The translations under genes were made by a program, and so were the position numbers. Under the pieces are notes generated by a model, which did no database searches, was not told the origin of the DNA, and saw only the letters and a program-made list of their open reading frames with translations. This document shows, one piece after another, positions 17,455 to 26,437 of a DNA stretch of 64,000 bases. Position 1 is the stretch's first letter; every line of letters begins with the position of its first letter. Source of the stretch: a virus; IMG/VR virus record IMGVR_UViG_3300017963_000021, positions 1 to 64,000 of that record. One strand, written 5' to 3'.

Positions 17455-17667
17455 TTAGTCGGATTTATCCAGCCATGCGAACGTCCCGTTCAGGGAGTAC
17501 ACGCAGCGGTCGCCGTCGTAGACGTTAACTGTCGCGCAGGATTCCCAGCCGGCTTCGTCGTCCGCAAAACGGATCGCCGCGTTCAGTGTCGTGAATGATT
17601 TCATCGCGGACGCGTAGGCGGCGTCTTCGATGAATCCGTCGCGATAGGTTGTCACTACCTTGAACAT
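17455..17667 (-). CDS. Hypothetical protein, leftward operon
   Basis: 70 residues. The ATG overlaps the stop of the upstream gene (TAATG). Compact alpha/beta sequence (MFKVVTTYRDGFIED, then NAAIRFADDEAGWESCATVNVYDG) of a type often seen in small phage proteins. No family named. Its 3' end lies just before the next promoter. Confidence 0.72.
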   Translation of the reverse strand: MFKVVTTYRDGFIEDAAYASAMKSFTTLNAAIRFADDEAGWESCATVNVYDGDRCVYSLNGTFAWLDKSD

Positions 17668-17978
17668 TACGCACCCCCGTCGCTGTACGCGTTGAATATA
17701 TCCTTCGCGTTAGCGGCAAGCAGGTCGCCGATTATGTCGCCGCGATACTTGTCAGTCACGTCGAACGGATTGATCACGCGGCAGCTTCTGTAGTTCAGCT
17801 TGTTGTCCGGGTCATCTTCGTCGGCTTCGATGGTGACGATCAACGTCTTCGTTGTGCCGGGTTCATACTTGTCGAGAAGTTCCAGACGCATCGCGTAGAA
17901 ACCTTCGCCGCCGATGCCGTTACGATGGTATTCAACGCTGTCGATTGTCAGTTCAATTTTGTCGTTTAAGTAGTTCAT
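17667..17978 (-). CDS. Hypothetical protein, leftward operon
   Basis: 103 residues with leader GAGGACACGACC. Beta-rich N-terminus (KIELTIDSVEYHRNGIGG, then KTLIVTIEADEDD) and a helical end (GDIIGDLLAANAKDIFNAY). It may be a small nucleotide- or DNA-binding regulator, but nothing specific can be recognised. Confidence 0.74.
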   Translation of the reverse strand: MNYLNDKIELTIDSVEYHRNGIGGEGFYAMRLELLDKYEPGTTKTLIVTIEADEDDPDNKLNYRSCRVINPFDVTDKYRGDIIGDLLAANAKDIFNAYSDGGA

Positions 17979-17999
17979 GGTCGTGTCCTCTATGGTTGA

Positions 18000-18293
18000 T
18001 TAAATCTTTTCAACGCCGTCGCAGACTTCGTCGCCGAAACCCTTCGGTGTTCCGTTGACCGGTACGACGACTTCAGTCCTGTAGCCTTTGTCGGTCTGGT
18101 CTACGTTGCCGAAGACGTCCTTCGTGACCTTGATACGGTACGACTGATAGCCGTGTATGTGTTCGAAGATCTCGACGACTTCGCCTTCGACGTAGGCGGC
18201 GCGTTCGTGTTCGCCGATCAACCAGCGACCCCAATCACCGTCTGCGAAGTCGAAGCTGCGAACCTTGTCGCCTGTCTTGATTGTGTCGGTCAT
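18000..18293 (-). CDS. Hypothetical protein, first gene of the leftward operon
   Basis: 97 residues with the standard leader GAGGACACGACA. Small beta-barrel-like sequence (IKTGDKVRSFDFADGD, then AAYVEGEVVEIFEHIHGYQSY), similar in feel to SH3-like phage proteins. It is driven by the promoter at 18343-18371. Confidence 0.74.
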   Translation of the reverse strand: MTDTIKTGDKVRSFDFADGDWGRWLIGEHERAAYVEGEVVEIFEHIHGYQSYRIKVTKDVFGNVDQTDKGYRTEVVVPVNGTPKGFGDEVCDGVEKI

Positions 18294-18342
18294 TGTCGTG
18301 TCCTCTAAGTTCTAAAGTTTTGTCGTAACGTCCTACGGTTTC

Positions 18343-18371
18343 TATAATACGGGTTACGGCATAAAAGTCAA
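18343..18371 (-). promoter_or_regulatory. Early-type sigma70 promoter (first of leftward operon)
   Basis: Minus strand: TTGACT (complement of 18366-18371), 17 bp spacer starting TTTATGC, then ATTATA (or TATTAT at 16 bp). An A/T-rich tract lies upstream. Confidence 0.8.
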
Positions 18372-18444
18372 CACCTTTAGCAAATAAAATTTCCGACCTT
18401 TGCAATCAAGTATTTAGCGCGGTTCCCTTTTCGTTCGTGTGGTG

Positions 18445-18450
18445 TATAAT
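18445..18450 (+). promoter_or_regulatory. Probable promoter -10 box of the replication operon
   Basis: A perfect TATAAT 40 bases before the SNF2-like helicase start; no good -35 box is seen. It stands about 100 bp from the divergent leftward promoter, making 18.34-18.45 kb a divergent control region. Confidence 0.5.
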
Positions 18451-18489
18451 GCCCCGTCATAGAACTGACAGAAACAAGGATGTTCAGAA

Positions 18490-20070
18490 TTGACACAGTC
18501 AGATTATCAGTACAAGACCGAGCCGTACGCACACCAGCACGAAGCGTTCCTGCTGTCCCGTGACGAAGAAGCATTCGCGCTTCTAATGGAAATGGGCACG
18601 GGCAAGTCGAAGGTAATTGTCGACACGTCCGCGTGGCTGTATGGCTGCGGAAATATCGACGCGCTGGTTGTCGTCGCGCCGAACGGCGTGCACACGAACT
18701 GGACGCTGAAAGAAGTCCCGGTACACATGCCCGACCACATCCCGGTCGTGTCGGGTTACTGGGTCGCCAGTCCGCGCAAGCACGAACGCGCCGCACTCGA
18801 AAACCTGTTCAAGCAGGAATCCGGTCCGCTGCGTGTTGTCGCGATGAACATCGAAGCGTTGTCGACGAAGAAGGGCACCGCGTTTCTGCGCCGGCTGCTG
18901 AACACATTCCGAACACTGCTGACGGTCGACGAATCGTCACGCATCAAGACACCGGGCGTTGCGCGCACGCGCAATCTGGTGAACCTTGGCAAGTTTGCTT
19001 CGTACCGTAGGATCCTGACAGGGACGTCAATAACACAGGGACCGCTTGATCTGTACGCGCAGTACGCGTTCCTGAACAGGCATATCATCGGGCATAGTAC
19101 ATTCACAAGTTTCAAGTCACACTTCGCGCTGTACGAACGGCGCAAGGTAAACAACAAGCGCGGGTTCTACGACGCACTGGTCAGCTACAGGAACCTGTCG
19201 GAACTGACGGACCTGATCCGTCCGGTGACATACCGCAAACTGAAAAAGGACTGTCTGGATCTTCCGCAGAAGATCTACGAAGTTTACCCGGTCGAACTTT
19301 CCAAGGAACAGCGGCGCATCTACGACGACGCGTTGAAAAAGACGGTCGTGGAATTACGTCGCAGCGAAGGCATGTCCGACGACGCGACACTTTTCGACGC
19401 GGAAAACTTCGAAGATGAAATCCTGAAGTATCTGCAAAGCGACGGCACGAAAACACAGATCAAGAATGCGCTGACGCGACTGCTACGACTGCAGCAGATC
19501 GTCGGCGGTTTCTTCACTGACGAAGAAGGCAAGGTACACGCCATCGATGAAAAGAACGCGCGTGTCGACGCGTTAATGAACGTCATCGATGAAACGCAGG
19601 CGAAGTGGATTATCTGGGCGCGCTTCCGTCCTGAAATAGCCGCAATCGCTGAAGCACTTCGCGAGAAGTACGGGCGCGGATCCGTTGTCGAATACCACGG
19701 GGGAGTAGAAGACGATGATAGAACTGAAGCAGTGGCACGGTTTCAGGGTGAACGTCACCACGTCAATGCAAAGACCGGGGAACACAGGATCGAACCCGTC
19801 GATCTTTCTGATCAGGCCCGGTTCTTTGTTGGTCAGCCACGGTCCGGGGGAATCGGAATTACACTTACAGCGGCGGAATACGTCGCGTACTTCAGTAACG
19901 ACTTTAGTCTGGAAACCCGACTACAGAGTGAGGACCGCGCGCACCGCATAGGACAAAAGAAGAACGTCACTTACGTCGACCTGCAAGCAGCGGGCACAAT
20001 TGACGATAGAATTACATCGATTTTACTAGACAAACAGAGACTTTCTGATACCGTACTGGACGCATTGTAA
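18490..20070 (+). CDS. SNF2-like superfamily II helicase
   Basis: 526 residues from a TTG start with AAGGA upstream (18475-18479); no in-frame ATG fits. Walker A is MEMGTGKS (33-40), motif II is VDESS (D147-E148) and TGTSITQGPLDLYAQ is motif III. The C-terminal helicase domain has the SNF2 motif VI QSEDRAHRIGQ at 479-489. SNF2-type enzymes translocate on double-stranded DNA. In phages they are found in replication modules, as here, next to primase and polymerase genes. It may remodel replication or recombination intermediates. Confidence 0.9.
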   Translation: MTQSDYQYKTEPYAHQHEAFLLSRDEEAFALLMEMGTGKSKVIVDTSAWLYGCGNIDALVVVAPNGVHTNWTLKEVPVHMPDHIPVVSGYWVASPRKHERAALENLFKQESGPLRVVAMNIEALSTKKGTAFLRRLLNTFRTLLTVDESSRIKTPGVARTRNLVNLGKFASYRRILTGTSITQGPLDLYAQYAFLNRHIIGHSTFTSFKSHFALYERRKVNNKRGFYDALVSYRNLSELTDLIRPVTYRKLKKDCLDLPQKIYEVYPVELSKEQRRIYDDALKKTVVELRRSEGMSDDATLFDAENFEDEILKYLQSDGTKTQIKNALTRLLRLQQIVGGFFTDEEGKVHAIDEKNARVDALMNVIDETQAKWIIWARFRPEIAAIAEALREKYGRGSVVEYHGGVEDDDRTEAVARFQGERHHVNAKTGEHRIEPVDLSDQARFFVGQPRSGGIGITLTAAEYVAYFSNDFSLETRLQSEDRAHRIGQKKNVTYVDLQAAGTIDDRITSILLDKQRLSDTVLDAL

Positions 20071-20072
20071 CC

Positions 20073-20423
20073 ATGGATAAAAGGCCGATTGTTTACGTAC
20101 CGCAAATACCAACACGTCGCAACAAACAGACAGGGGAATTCGAAGCCACAATAGACTTGACACCAGCGAGCGCTTACGGCGAAATAGTAGTTCTGCTGCC
20201 GCCGGGGAAGGTAATGTTATCGCCGGCACCGTGGGTCCAGAAATTGAAGCAGAAAATGAAAGACTTCAGCGACGACGACTACATCGTTTCGTGCGGCGAT
20301 CCTAACGCGTTCAGCGCAGCGACATGCGTTGCACATGATAACAACAGGGGCCGCTATAAGACGCTGATATGGGACGGCAGGCAGCGCCGTTACATAGCGA
20401 CGCAAATAAACATCAGGAGCTAA
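20073..20423 (+). CDS. Hypothetical replication-module protein
   Basis: 116 residues, two bases after the helicase stop, so probably translated by coupling. A proline/valine-rich N-terminus (MDKRPIVYVPQIPTRRN), then GEIVVLLPPGKVMLSPAPW. No domain is recognised. Position suggests a DNA replication accessory role. Confidence 0.72.
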   Translation: MDKRPIVYVPQIPTRRNKQTGEFEATIDLTPASAYGEIVVLLPPGKVMLSPAPWVQKLKQKMKDFSDDDYIVSCGDPNAFSAATCVAHDNNRGRYKTLIWDGRQRRYIATQINIRS

Positions 20424-20427
20424 GACC

Positions 20428-20982
20428 ATGGACACAGTAAGCTTTGAAGAAGATTCGTTCAGCGATAACGCGAGCTATACAGACAACGATCTGAAGCGCG
20501 TCGCGAACCTTGCCAAGATGCAGCAGCAACAGGAAAAGCGCGTCACGCTGCTGGAAGAAGAATTAAAGAAAGCGAAGAATGAACTGCGTACGACACGCGA
20601 AAAAGATCTGCCCGACTTAATGAAGGAAATCGGTTTGTCGCAGGTCGTTCTGCAGGATGGGTCACGCGTTGAAATACGCGAAGACATGTACGCATCGATC
20701 GCGAATAAGAACAAAGCGGCGGCATGTCAGTGGCTGATCGATAATGAACACGCGTCGCTAGTGAAGACCGACATCGAATACGTATTCGATCGCGGCGATC
20801 GTAACGCGGCGGAAAACTTCGCAAAGTTTTTAGAATCGAACGGGTATAGTGAATACAGCATAACCGAAATAGTGAACACTGGATCCGTGAAGGCTGCTAT
20901 CAAGGAAATGATCGCGAACGGTGTTGACGTTCCGCTGGAATTGTTCGGCGTTCATTTTGTCACGCAGTCTGTAATCAAGTAA
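20428..20982 (+). CDS. Conserved phage protein with coiled-coil N-terminus
   Basis: 184 residues with RBS AGGAG. Residues about 20-60 form a coiled coil (KMQQQQEKRVTLLEEELKKA). The middle (LPDLMKEIGLSQVVLQDGSR, then EDMYASIANKNKAAACQWL) resembles a protein often found in phage replication modules near primase or helicase genes. Its biochemical role is not known to me. Confidence 0.78.
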   Translation: MDTVSFEEDSFSDNASYTDNDLKRVANLAKMQQQQEKRVTLLEEELKKAKNELRTTREKDLPDLMKEIGLSQVVLQDGSRVEIREDMYASIANKNKAAACQWLIDNEHASLVKTDIEYVFDRGDRNAAENFAKFLESNGYSEYSITEIVNTGSVKAAIKEMIANGVDVPLELFGVHFVTQSVIK

Positions 20983-21039
20983 CACGCGTCGAAGTTCGCA
21001 GCGCGATAAAAATGCGGACACCTTCAAGGAGTAATTGAA

Positions 21040-21888
21040 ATGCCAGAAACAGAAATAGCAGAAGCAAAGGAAACAGCACTGGTACAAGGCGCTGTGTCAT
21101 TTGAAGACGATGCCGGTGCCGGCTTCGAAGAAGCGGATCGCGATTCGTTTGCGATTCCTTTCCTTCGTATCCTGCAAAAAATGTCGCCGCAGCTTGACGA
21201 AACAAAAGGCGAGTATATCGAAGACGCACGCGCTGGCGAGTTCTTCGACAACGTACTGGAAGAGACATTCGAAGGCAAGGAAACAGGCGTTAATCTTGTC
21301 CCGTGTCATTACCGGCGCGTGTTCGTTGAATGGAAGAAGCGCGAAGACGGCGGCGGATTCGTTGCGGAGTATCCACCGGAAGAAGGCGTGGAACTGTTGA
21401 AGAAGTGCGAACGCGATGAAAAAAATCGCGACATACTTCAGACGACAGGAAACCAGCTGGTAGACACGCGTATACATTACGTTCTGCGTGTCGATGAAAA
21501 CATGGCGACGCATCCGTGTGTCGTGACAATGTCTTCGACGCAGCAGAAGAAGTCGAAGCGCTGGATGACACAGATGCAGAACTTGTTGAAGAAGCGCAAG
21601 GACGGACAACTGTACAACCCGGCGATGTTTGCCAGTGTGTTCAAGTGCACGACCGTACCTGAATCGAATGATCAGGGGTCGTGGTCGGGCTGGAAGATCG
21701 CGCACCTTCGTTTCCTTGACGAAGAAAGCGCTGACGACCAGCGTATCTACCAGACAGCGCGCGCGTTCCGTGACGCCGTCAAGTCTGGCGCTGCTACCGT
21801 GCAGCATGACATGGACGAACCTTCGGGCGGCACCGTGTCTGGCGCGGGTAGTTACGACGACGAAGAAGGGGATGTTCCCGGCTTCTAA
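21040..21888 (+). CDS. Putative single-stranded-DNA-binding-like replication protein
   Basis: 282 residues, RBS AAGGAG. The sequence begins with an acidic stretch; FAIPFLRILQKMSPQLDE and GVNLVPCHYRRVFVEWKKRE then resemble phage proteins encoded beside primases. The last ten residues are very acidic and end GDVPGF, reminiscent of the SSB tail (acidic residues then P-F) that recruits partner proteins. I could not identify an OB fold by eye, so ssDNA binding is an inference from tail and context. Confidence 0.6.
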   Translation: MPETEIAEAKETALVQGAVSFEDDAGAGFEEADRDSFAIPFLRILQKMSPQLDETKGEYIEDARAGEFFDNVLEETFEGKETGVNLVPCHYRRVFVEWKKREDGGGFVAEYPPEEGVELLKKCERDEKNRDILQTTGNQLVDTRIHYVLRVDENMATHPCVVTMSSTQQKKSKRWMTQMQNLLKKRKDGQLYNPAMFASVFKCTTVPESNDQGSWSGWKIAHLRFLDEESADDQRIYQTARAFRDAVKSGAATVQHDMDEPSGGTVSGAGSYDDEEGDVPGF

Positions 21889-21909
21889 ACAACAACAGCA
21901 GCGAAGGGG

Positions 21910-21938
21910 CGCGCCCGATTCCGGGCGCGTCATTTTTT
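21910..21938 (+). terminator. Rho-independent terminator or attenuator before the primase
   Basis: Perfect stem CGCGCCCG / CGGGCGCG (21910-21917 and 21922-21929), loop ATTC, then CATTTTTT. The T-run ends only four bases before the primase ATG, leaving no room for a normal RBS. Confidence 0.85.
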
Positions 21939-21941
21939 ACT

Positions 21942-23471
21942 ATGGGCATCGAACAAACTGCGGAAAGATTTATTCGTATTTTTAGGGGGCTGGATCGTGC
22001 GTATGGCACATACAAGCTAACAGGCAAGACAAGTTCGAAGGGGAAGGCCGAAGGGCAGGCGATGACGCGTCAGGATAGCTGGGGCGTCAAGGAAGTTACC
22101 GCGCACCTGAAGGGCGAAACAGGCATCGGCATCGTTCCCATAATGGGCGACGATATGTGCACGTGGGGCAGCATCGACATCGATGAATACCGCGACTTCG
22201 ATCCTGCGCATATTAGCCGTGTACTGCACGAACGAAAAAGTCCGCTTGTCGCATGTCGCAGCAAGTCAGGCGGCGCGCACCTTTTCCTGTTCACGACGGA
22301 ACCTGTGCCGGCGAGCGAAATGCGTCGCGCGCTGGGTATCCTGTGCGATAACCTAGATTTCCAAGGATCGGAAATATTCCCGAAGCAATCAACCATTGAC
22401 GACGGCGACGTCGGGAACTGGTTGAACATGCCGTACTTCGACGCGGAACGTACCGTGCGCTACGGTATGCAGAACGGCAAACCGATCTACGACGTCAATG
22501 AATTCCTAGACTACTGCGAAGCGAAAGCGCTGACACCGGACGCGATCAGCGCGATAAAAGTCGAAGCGGATCCCGACGCGCCATTCCCTGACGGACCGCC
22601 GTGCCTTCAAGCACTCGCAAAGAAAGGCGTCCCGGAAGGCGGGCGCAATGAAACGCTGTTCAACATGGGCGTATATGCACATCTGGTTCGACCGGATGGC
22701 GACTGGCAGGAACTGCTGAACGAGTACAACAACAAGTACATGTCCGAACCGTTGCCGTATAACGAAGTCGCAACGATCGAAAAAACACTAAGCAAGAAAG
22801 ACTATTTTTACCGGTGCGAAGTTTCCCCTATATGTAATTACTGCAACAAGTCGATATGCAAACAGCGACAGTTCGGTATCGGCGGCGGCGAACCTACCGA
22901 TCCCGGTATCATGATCGACGCACTCGACAAGATTATCACCGACCCGCCGTTGTGGATCGTGACGATCAACGGGGTTCGCATTCAACTACAGACCGAAGAA
23001 CTAATGTCGCAAGCGTTACTAGGCAAGCGCTGCATGGAAAAGCTGAACGAATTGCCGCACAAGATCGGGAACAAGGCGTGGACAAATCTAATTCAGGGGC
23101 TTCTGAAAAAAGTAAACATAATCGAAGCGCCTGACGACGCCAGTCCAGCCGGCCAGTTAATGTACCACCTCGAACAGTTTTGCACGACACGCGCACAGGC
23201 ACGCGTTCGCGAAGAAATCCTGATGGGCAAGCCATGGACAGAAGAAGGTCGCACCCTGTTCCGTGGCGTCGACTTCAAGAAGTACCTGCACCAGCAACAG
23301 TTCCGAACGTTGAAGGATAACCAGATCTTCGGCGTACTTCAGGAACGGACATCGATCACGAACAGACAGTTCAAGGCGAAGGGCAAGAACGTTCGCTGCT
23401 GGTCCGTACCTGAATTCGTAACGCAGGACGGCGATCACGACCCTGCAAGGCTACCGGAAACCGCGTTCTGA
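21942..23471 (+). CDS. Archaeo-eukaryotic-type DNA primase (TOTE/AEP family)
   Basis: 509 residues. The N-terminus (AERFIRIFRGLDRAYGTY) resembles the TOTE-type domain that precedes AEP primases. The catalytic aspartates are D79 and D81 in SIDIDEY. The nucleotide-binding histidine is H113 in SKSGGAHLFLF. A further conserved segment is GNWLNMPYF. Cysteines at about 293-308 (CEVSPICNYCNKSIC) suggest a zinc or Fe-S site. It would lay down primers for the family A polymerase. No RBS precedes the ATG because the terminator occupies that space. Confidence 0.85.
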   Translation: MGIEQTAERFIRIFRGLDRAYGTYKLTGKTSSKGKAEGQAMTRQDSWGVKEVTAHLKGETGIGIVPIMGDDMCTWGSIDIDEYRDFDPAHISRVLHERKSPLVACRSKSGGAHLFLFTTEPVPASEMRRALGILCDNLDFQGSEIFPKQSTIDDGDVGNWLNMPYFDAERTVRYGMQNGKPIYDVNEFLDYCEAKALTPDAISAIKVEADPDAPFPDGPPCLQALAKKGVPEGGRNETLFNMGVYAHLVRPDGDWQELLNEYNNKYMSEPLPYNEVATIEKTLSKKDYFYRCEVSPICNYCNKSICKQRQFGIGGGEPTDPGIMIDALDKIITDPPLWIVTINGVRIQLQTEELMSQALLGKRCMEKLNELPHKIGNKAWTNLIQGLLKKVNIIEAPDDASPAGQLMYHLEQFCTTRAQARVREEILMGKPWTEEGRTLFRGVDFKKYLHQQQFRTLKDNQIFGVLQERTSITNRQFKAKGKNVRCWSVPEFVTQDGDHDPARLPETAF

Positions 23472-24937
23472 TGCGGCTTATACTGGGCGGACCGGGGACC
23501 GGCAAGACGACGCGGCTGCTGTCGATCGTTGAAGAAGAGATCGCCAGCGGTATCGATCCGTCGCGTATCGCGTTCGTGTCATTCACACGCAAGGCTGCAA
23601 ACGAAGCAGCGGAACGCGCGGCGAAGCGTTTCGATTTCGACCGCAGCCAGCTGCCATACTTCAGGACGCTGCATTCTATCGCGTACGCGCACGCGAACGT
23701 AACGAAAAGCGAAGTCATGGGGAACCGCGACTACCGCGACTTCGGCAACCTTGTCGGGATGGGGTTCAATTCATTCACGGATGCCGAAGGACCGATCCCT
23801 GCAGGCGCTGACGGGTCCAAGATGCTGCAGATCGTCAGCTATGCACGGGCGACATGCACGTCGCTGGAAGAAGCGTGGCACGCGACAGGGGAAGGCGTGG
23901 AGTGGCACGCGCTGAAATACTTCGCGGATTCCCTGAAGCACTACAAGCGCGACATGTTCAAGCTGGACTTCGACGACATGCTGGACCGTTTCGTCGACAA
24001 CTGCGAACCGCTTGATCTCGACGTCGTGATCATTGACGAAGCGCAGGATCTGTCGGTGAAGCAGTGGCAGGTCGCGCAGCACATGTTCCGCAACGTCCCT
24101 GAAATCTATGTCGCAGGCGACGACGATCAGGCGATCTACCGCTGGTCAGGCGCTGACGTGAATCACTTCCTGCAGATCAGCGACGCGCCGGAAGTGTTGC
24201 CGGTCAGTTACCGCTTGCCCGGTCCGATCTTCGACATGGCGAACGAAGTGTCGCAACGCATTGGACGTCGCTACGCGAAGAACTGGCAGTCGGCAGGGCA
24301 CGAAGGCAACGTGATACGCGCGACGGTCGACGAAGAGTTCGATCTTGCGAACGGGACGTGGATGTTTCTCGCGCGCTCGCATCACTTCCTGCAGGACTTC
24401 AGGCACCAGATCGAACTGCTTGGCTACGCGTACAAGACGACGCGAAAGTCGTCGGTCGACGAAGACGAAGTGCGCGCGATAATTTTATACGAAGCACTGC
24501 GCAAGGGCGAAGGCATCACAGGGCACGCACTGGAACACGTTAACGGCTACCTTGGACACAACCGCATCGACCTGCATGTGGAAGACGACGAACACGTTAC
24601 ACGCGACGACGTGAAGCGCTTCGGTGTGAACTTCGAACTGCCGTGGTACGACCAGCTGCTGACGATCGGCGACGCGACGCGACAGTATTACCAGTCGATA
24701 CTGCGCAACGGTGAAAAGCTAACGGACGAACCGCGCATCTACACCGGGACGATTCACAGCGTGAAGGGCGGCGAAGCAGACAACGTCGTACTGTGTACTG
24801 ACATCACATATCGAACGCGTCAAAGTTATGACCTGTCACCGGACGACGAGCATCGCGTCTTCTACACGGGGCTGACGCGCGCACGTCACAACCTGTTCGT
24901 GCTGGATCCGATCGGGAATGAATACTACGACATTTGA
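23471..24937 (+). CDS. UvrD/Rep-like superfamily I DNA helicase
   Basis: 488 residues, starting at the primase stop (TGATG). Walker A is GGPGTGKT (6-13), motif Ia region VSFTRKAANEAAER, motif II IIDEAQD (D189-E190), motif III GDDDQAIYRWSGAD and the C-terminal GLTRARHNLFVL. It is shorter than UvrD (about 720 residues) and closer to the Dda size class. Likely unwinds DNA at the phage fork together with the primase encoded upstream. Confidence 0.92.
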   Translation: MRLILGGPGTGKTTRLLSIVEEEIASGIDPSRIAFVSFTRKAANEAAERAAKRFDFDRSQLPYFRTLHSIAYAHANVTKSEVMGNRDYRDFGNLVGMGFNSFTDAEGPIPAGADGSKMLQIVSYARATCTSLEEAWHATGEGVEWHALKYFADSLKHYKRDMFKLDFDDMLDRFVDNCEPLDLDVVIIDEAQDLSVKQWQVAQHMFRNVPEIYVAGDDDQAIYRWSGADVNHFLQISDAPEVLPVSYRLPGPIFDMANEVSQRIGRRYAKNWQSAGHEGNVIRATVDEEFDLANGTWMFLARSHHFLQDFRHQIELLGYAYKTTRKSSVDEDEVRAIILYEALRKGEGITGHALEHVNGYLGHNRIDLHVEDDEHVTRDDVKRFGVNFELPWYDQLLTIGDATRQYYQSILRNGEKLTDEPRIYTGTIHSVKGGEADNVVLCTDITYRTRQSYDLSPDDEHRVFYTGLTRARHNLFVLDPIGNEYYDI

Positions 24938-25002
24938 CTTTTAAGCAGGGCGACGATACAGTCGCAAATTCAGAACCACAGAACTAGATAGAGGACAGAA
25001 CT

Positions 25003-25230
25003 ATGAGTGACAAGCAATCGTGCAGGATGCCCGGATGTTATAGCGAAGACGTTATCGCGCGCGGGTTGTGTCGACGTTGTTATGATTTTACGCGTTACTG
25101 GCAGGGGCGAAGCGCGGCGGACATTCTTGACCGCACCGAAACGCTGCGCTTTTGGGAAGGCCGGATGGACGCGATCCTTCCGAAACCTGTTTCGCGTATT
25201 ACAAAGACACGTCGCAGGCGTCGCGCCTAG
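25003..25230 (+). CDS. Small zinc-finger protein
   Basis: 75 residues with leader GAGGACAGAACT. Four cysteines are placed as a metal site: C6 and C11, then C23 and C26 (MPGCYSED, then GLCRRCYDF). The C-terminus is strongly basic (TKTRRRRRA), fitting nucleic acid binding. A role in regulation or DNA metabolism is possible but not shown. Confidence 0.75.
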   Translation: MSDKQSCRMPGCYSEDVIARGLCRRCYDFTRYWQGRSAADILDRTETLRFWEGRMDAILPKPVSRITKTRRRRRA

Positions 25231-25322
25231 TTACGGGGGCGGCGGTGCATTTTCGATGCCCGCGCCGTCGTCCCATTTTCTTTATATGTCGCAAACGCCG
25301 TGAAAAAAATTTCATAAAAGTG

Positions 25323-25351
25323 TTGACATCTATTCCTTCGTGTCGTAATGT
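25323..25351 (+). promoter_or_regulatory. Sigma70 promoter, divergent variant of the early set
   Basis: TTGACA, 17 bp spacer, TAATGT. It shares the upstream A/T tract of the cassette promoters but the spacer begins TCTATTC, not TTTATGC. It drives the DUF932 gene. Confidence 0.8.
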
Positions 25352-25402
25352 AGTCCCTGCAGTACACGACAAACTACAGAACTAACACAAGGAGTAAGAC
25401 CA

Positions 25403-26383
25403 ATGTCAGCAGAAATCGATATGAGTAACGGCAGGGCGAACATCGCATACTTCGGCGACACCCCGTGGCACGGGCTAGGCGTTCCCATGGATGCCGACGC
25501 GGATCTTGACAAGTGGCGCATCGCTGCCGGTCTGGATCACAACGTTATCGGCGCGCCGGCGATGTATCTGGATCCCGATACCGGCGACGCGCTGGAAGTT
25601 CCCAGCCGGCAGGTTCTGGTTCGCGACGATACGAAGGCGGTGCTGTCCGTAGTCGACGAAGGCTACAACATTGTGCAGCCGCGTGACGTGATCGACTTCT
25701 ACAAGTCACTGATCGAAGCGCACGGCTTCAACATGGAAACAGCCGGCAGTCTTCGCGGCGGTCAGCGGATCTGGGCGCTTGCCAAGACCGGCGACGAATT
25801 CCGTCTGAAGGGTCAAGACCAGCTGCTGCGCTACATCATGCTGGCGACTTCATACGATGGTCGCATGTCGACGATCGCGACGGAAACTTCTGTTCGTGTT
25901 GTTTGCATGAACACGTTCCGCTTCGCAGTCGGCGAGAACGGCGAGAAGGCGGACATCCGCATTCCGCACCACACTGTGTTCGATGCTGAAACTGTGAAGA
26001 AGCAGCTGAACATCGGTAGCGAAGAGTGGACCCGCTACATCGAAGAAAGCGAAGCGCTGTCTGATCGCAAGGTCGGCAAGAAGGAAATCGTCGAATTCTT
26101 TGTCGATCTGTTCTACGACACCGAAGACGAAGGCTTCAACGTCGAGGACAACAAGGTGCAGCGTCGCATCGCTACGATGGTTGACATCTTCCACAATGGT
26201 GTCGGTCAGGATACGGTCAGCGCACGCGGTACAGCATGGGGTCTGGTCAATGCAGTGTCCCGGTTCACGGATCACGAACGCAAGACACGCACGATCGACA
26301 ACCGCATGAACAGTGCTTGGTTCGGCGATGGCAATCGCATGAAGCAGAAAGCGCATAACATGGCACTGAAGCTGGTCGCCTAA
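25403..26383 (+). CDS. DUF932 phage/plasmid-like protein
   Basis: 326 residues with RBS AAGGAG. FGDTPWHGLGVPMDAD near the N-terminus, VDEGYNIVQPRDVIDFY and VRVVCMNTFRFAV are hallmarks of the DUF932/TIGR03299 family, common in large phages and plasmids and often highly expressed. The biochemical function of the family is not established. It has its own promoter, inside the replication region. Confidence 0.88.
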   Translation: MSAEIDMSNGRANIAYFGDTPWHGLGVPMDADADLDKWRIAAGLDHNVIGAPAMYLDPDTGDALEVPSRQVLVRDDTKAVLSVVDEGYNIVQPRDVIDFYKSLIEAHGFNMETAGSLRGGQRIWALAKTGDEFRLKGQDQLLRYIMLATSYDGRMSTIATETSVRVVCMNTFRFAVGENGEKADIRIPHHTVFDAETVKKQLNIGSEEWTRYIEESEALSDRKVGKKEIVEFFVDLFYDTEDEGFNVEDNKVQRRIATMVDIFHNGVGQDTVSARGTAWGLVNAVSRFTDHERKTRTIDNRMNSAWFGDGNRMKQKAHNMALKLVA

Positions 26384-26437
26384 TCACAACGGACTACAAC
26401 GGGGCAGGGACGCCCCACAACCTTAGAGGACACGAAC

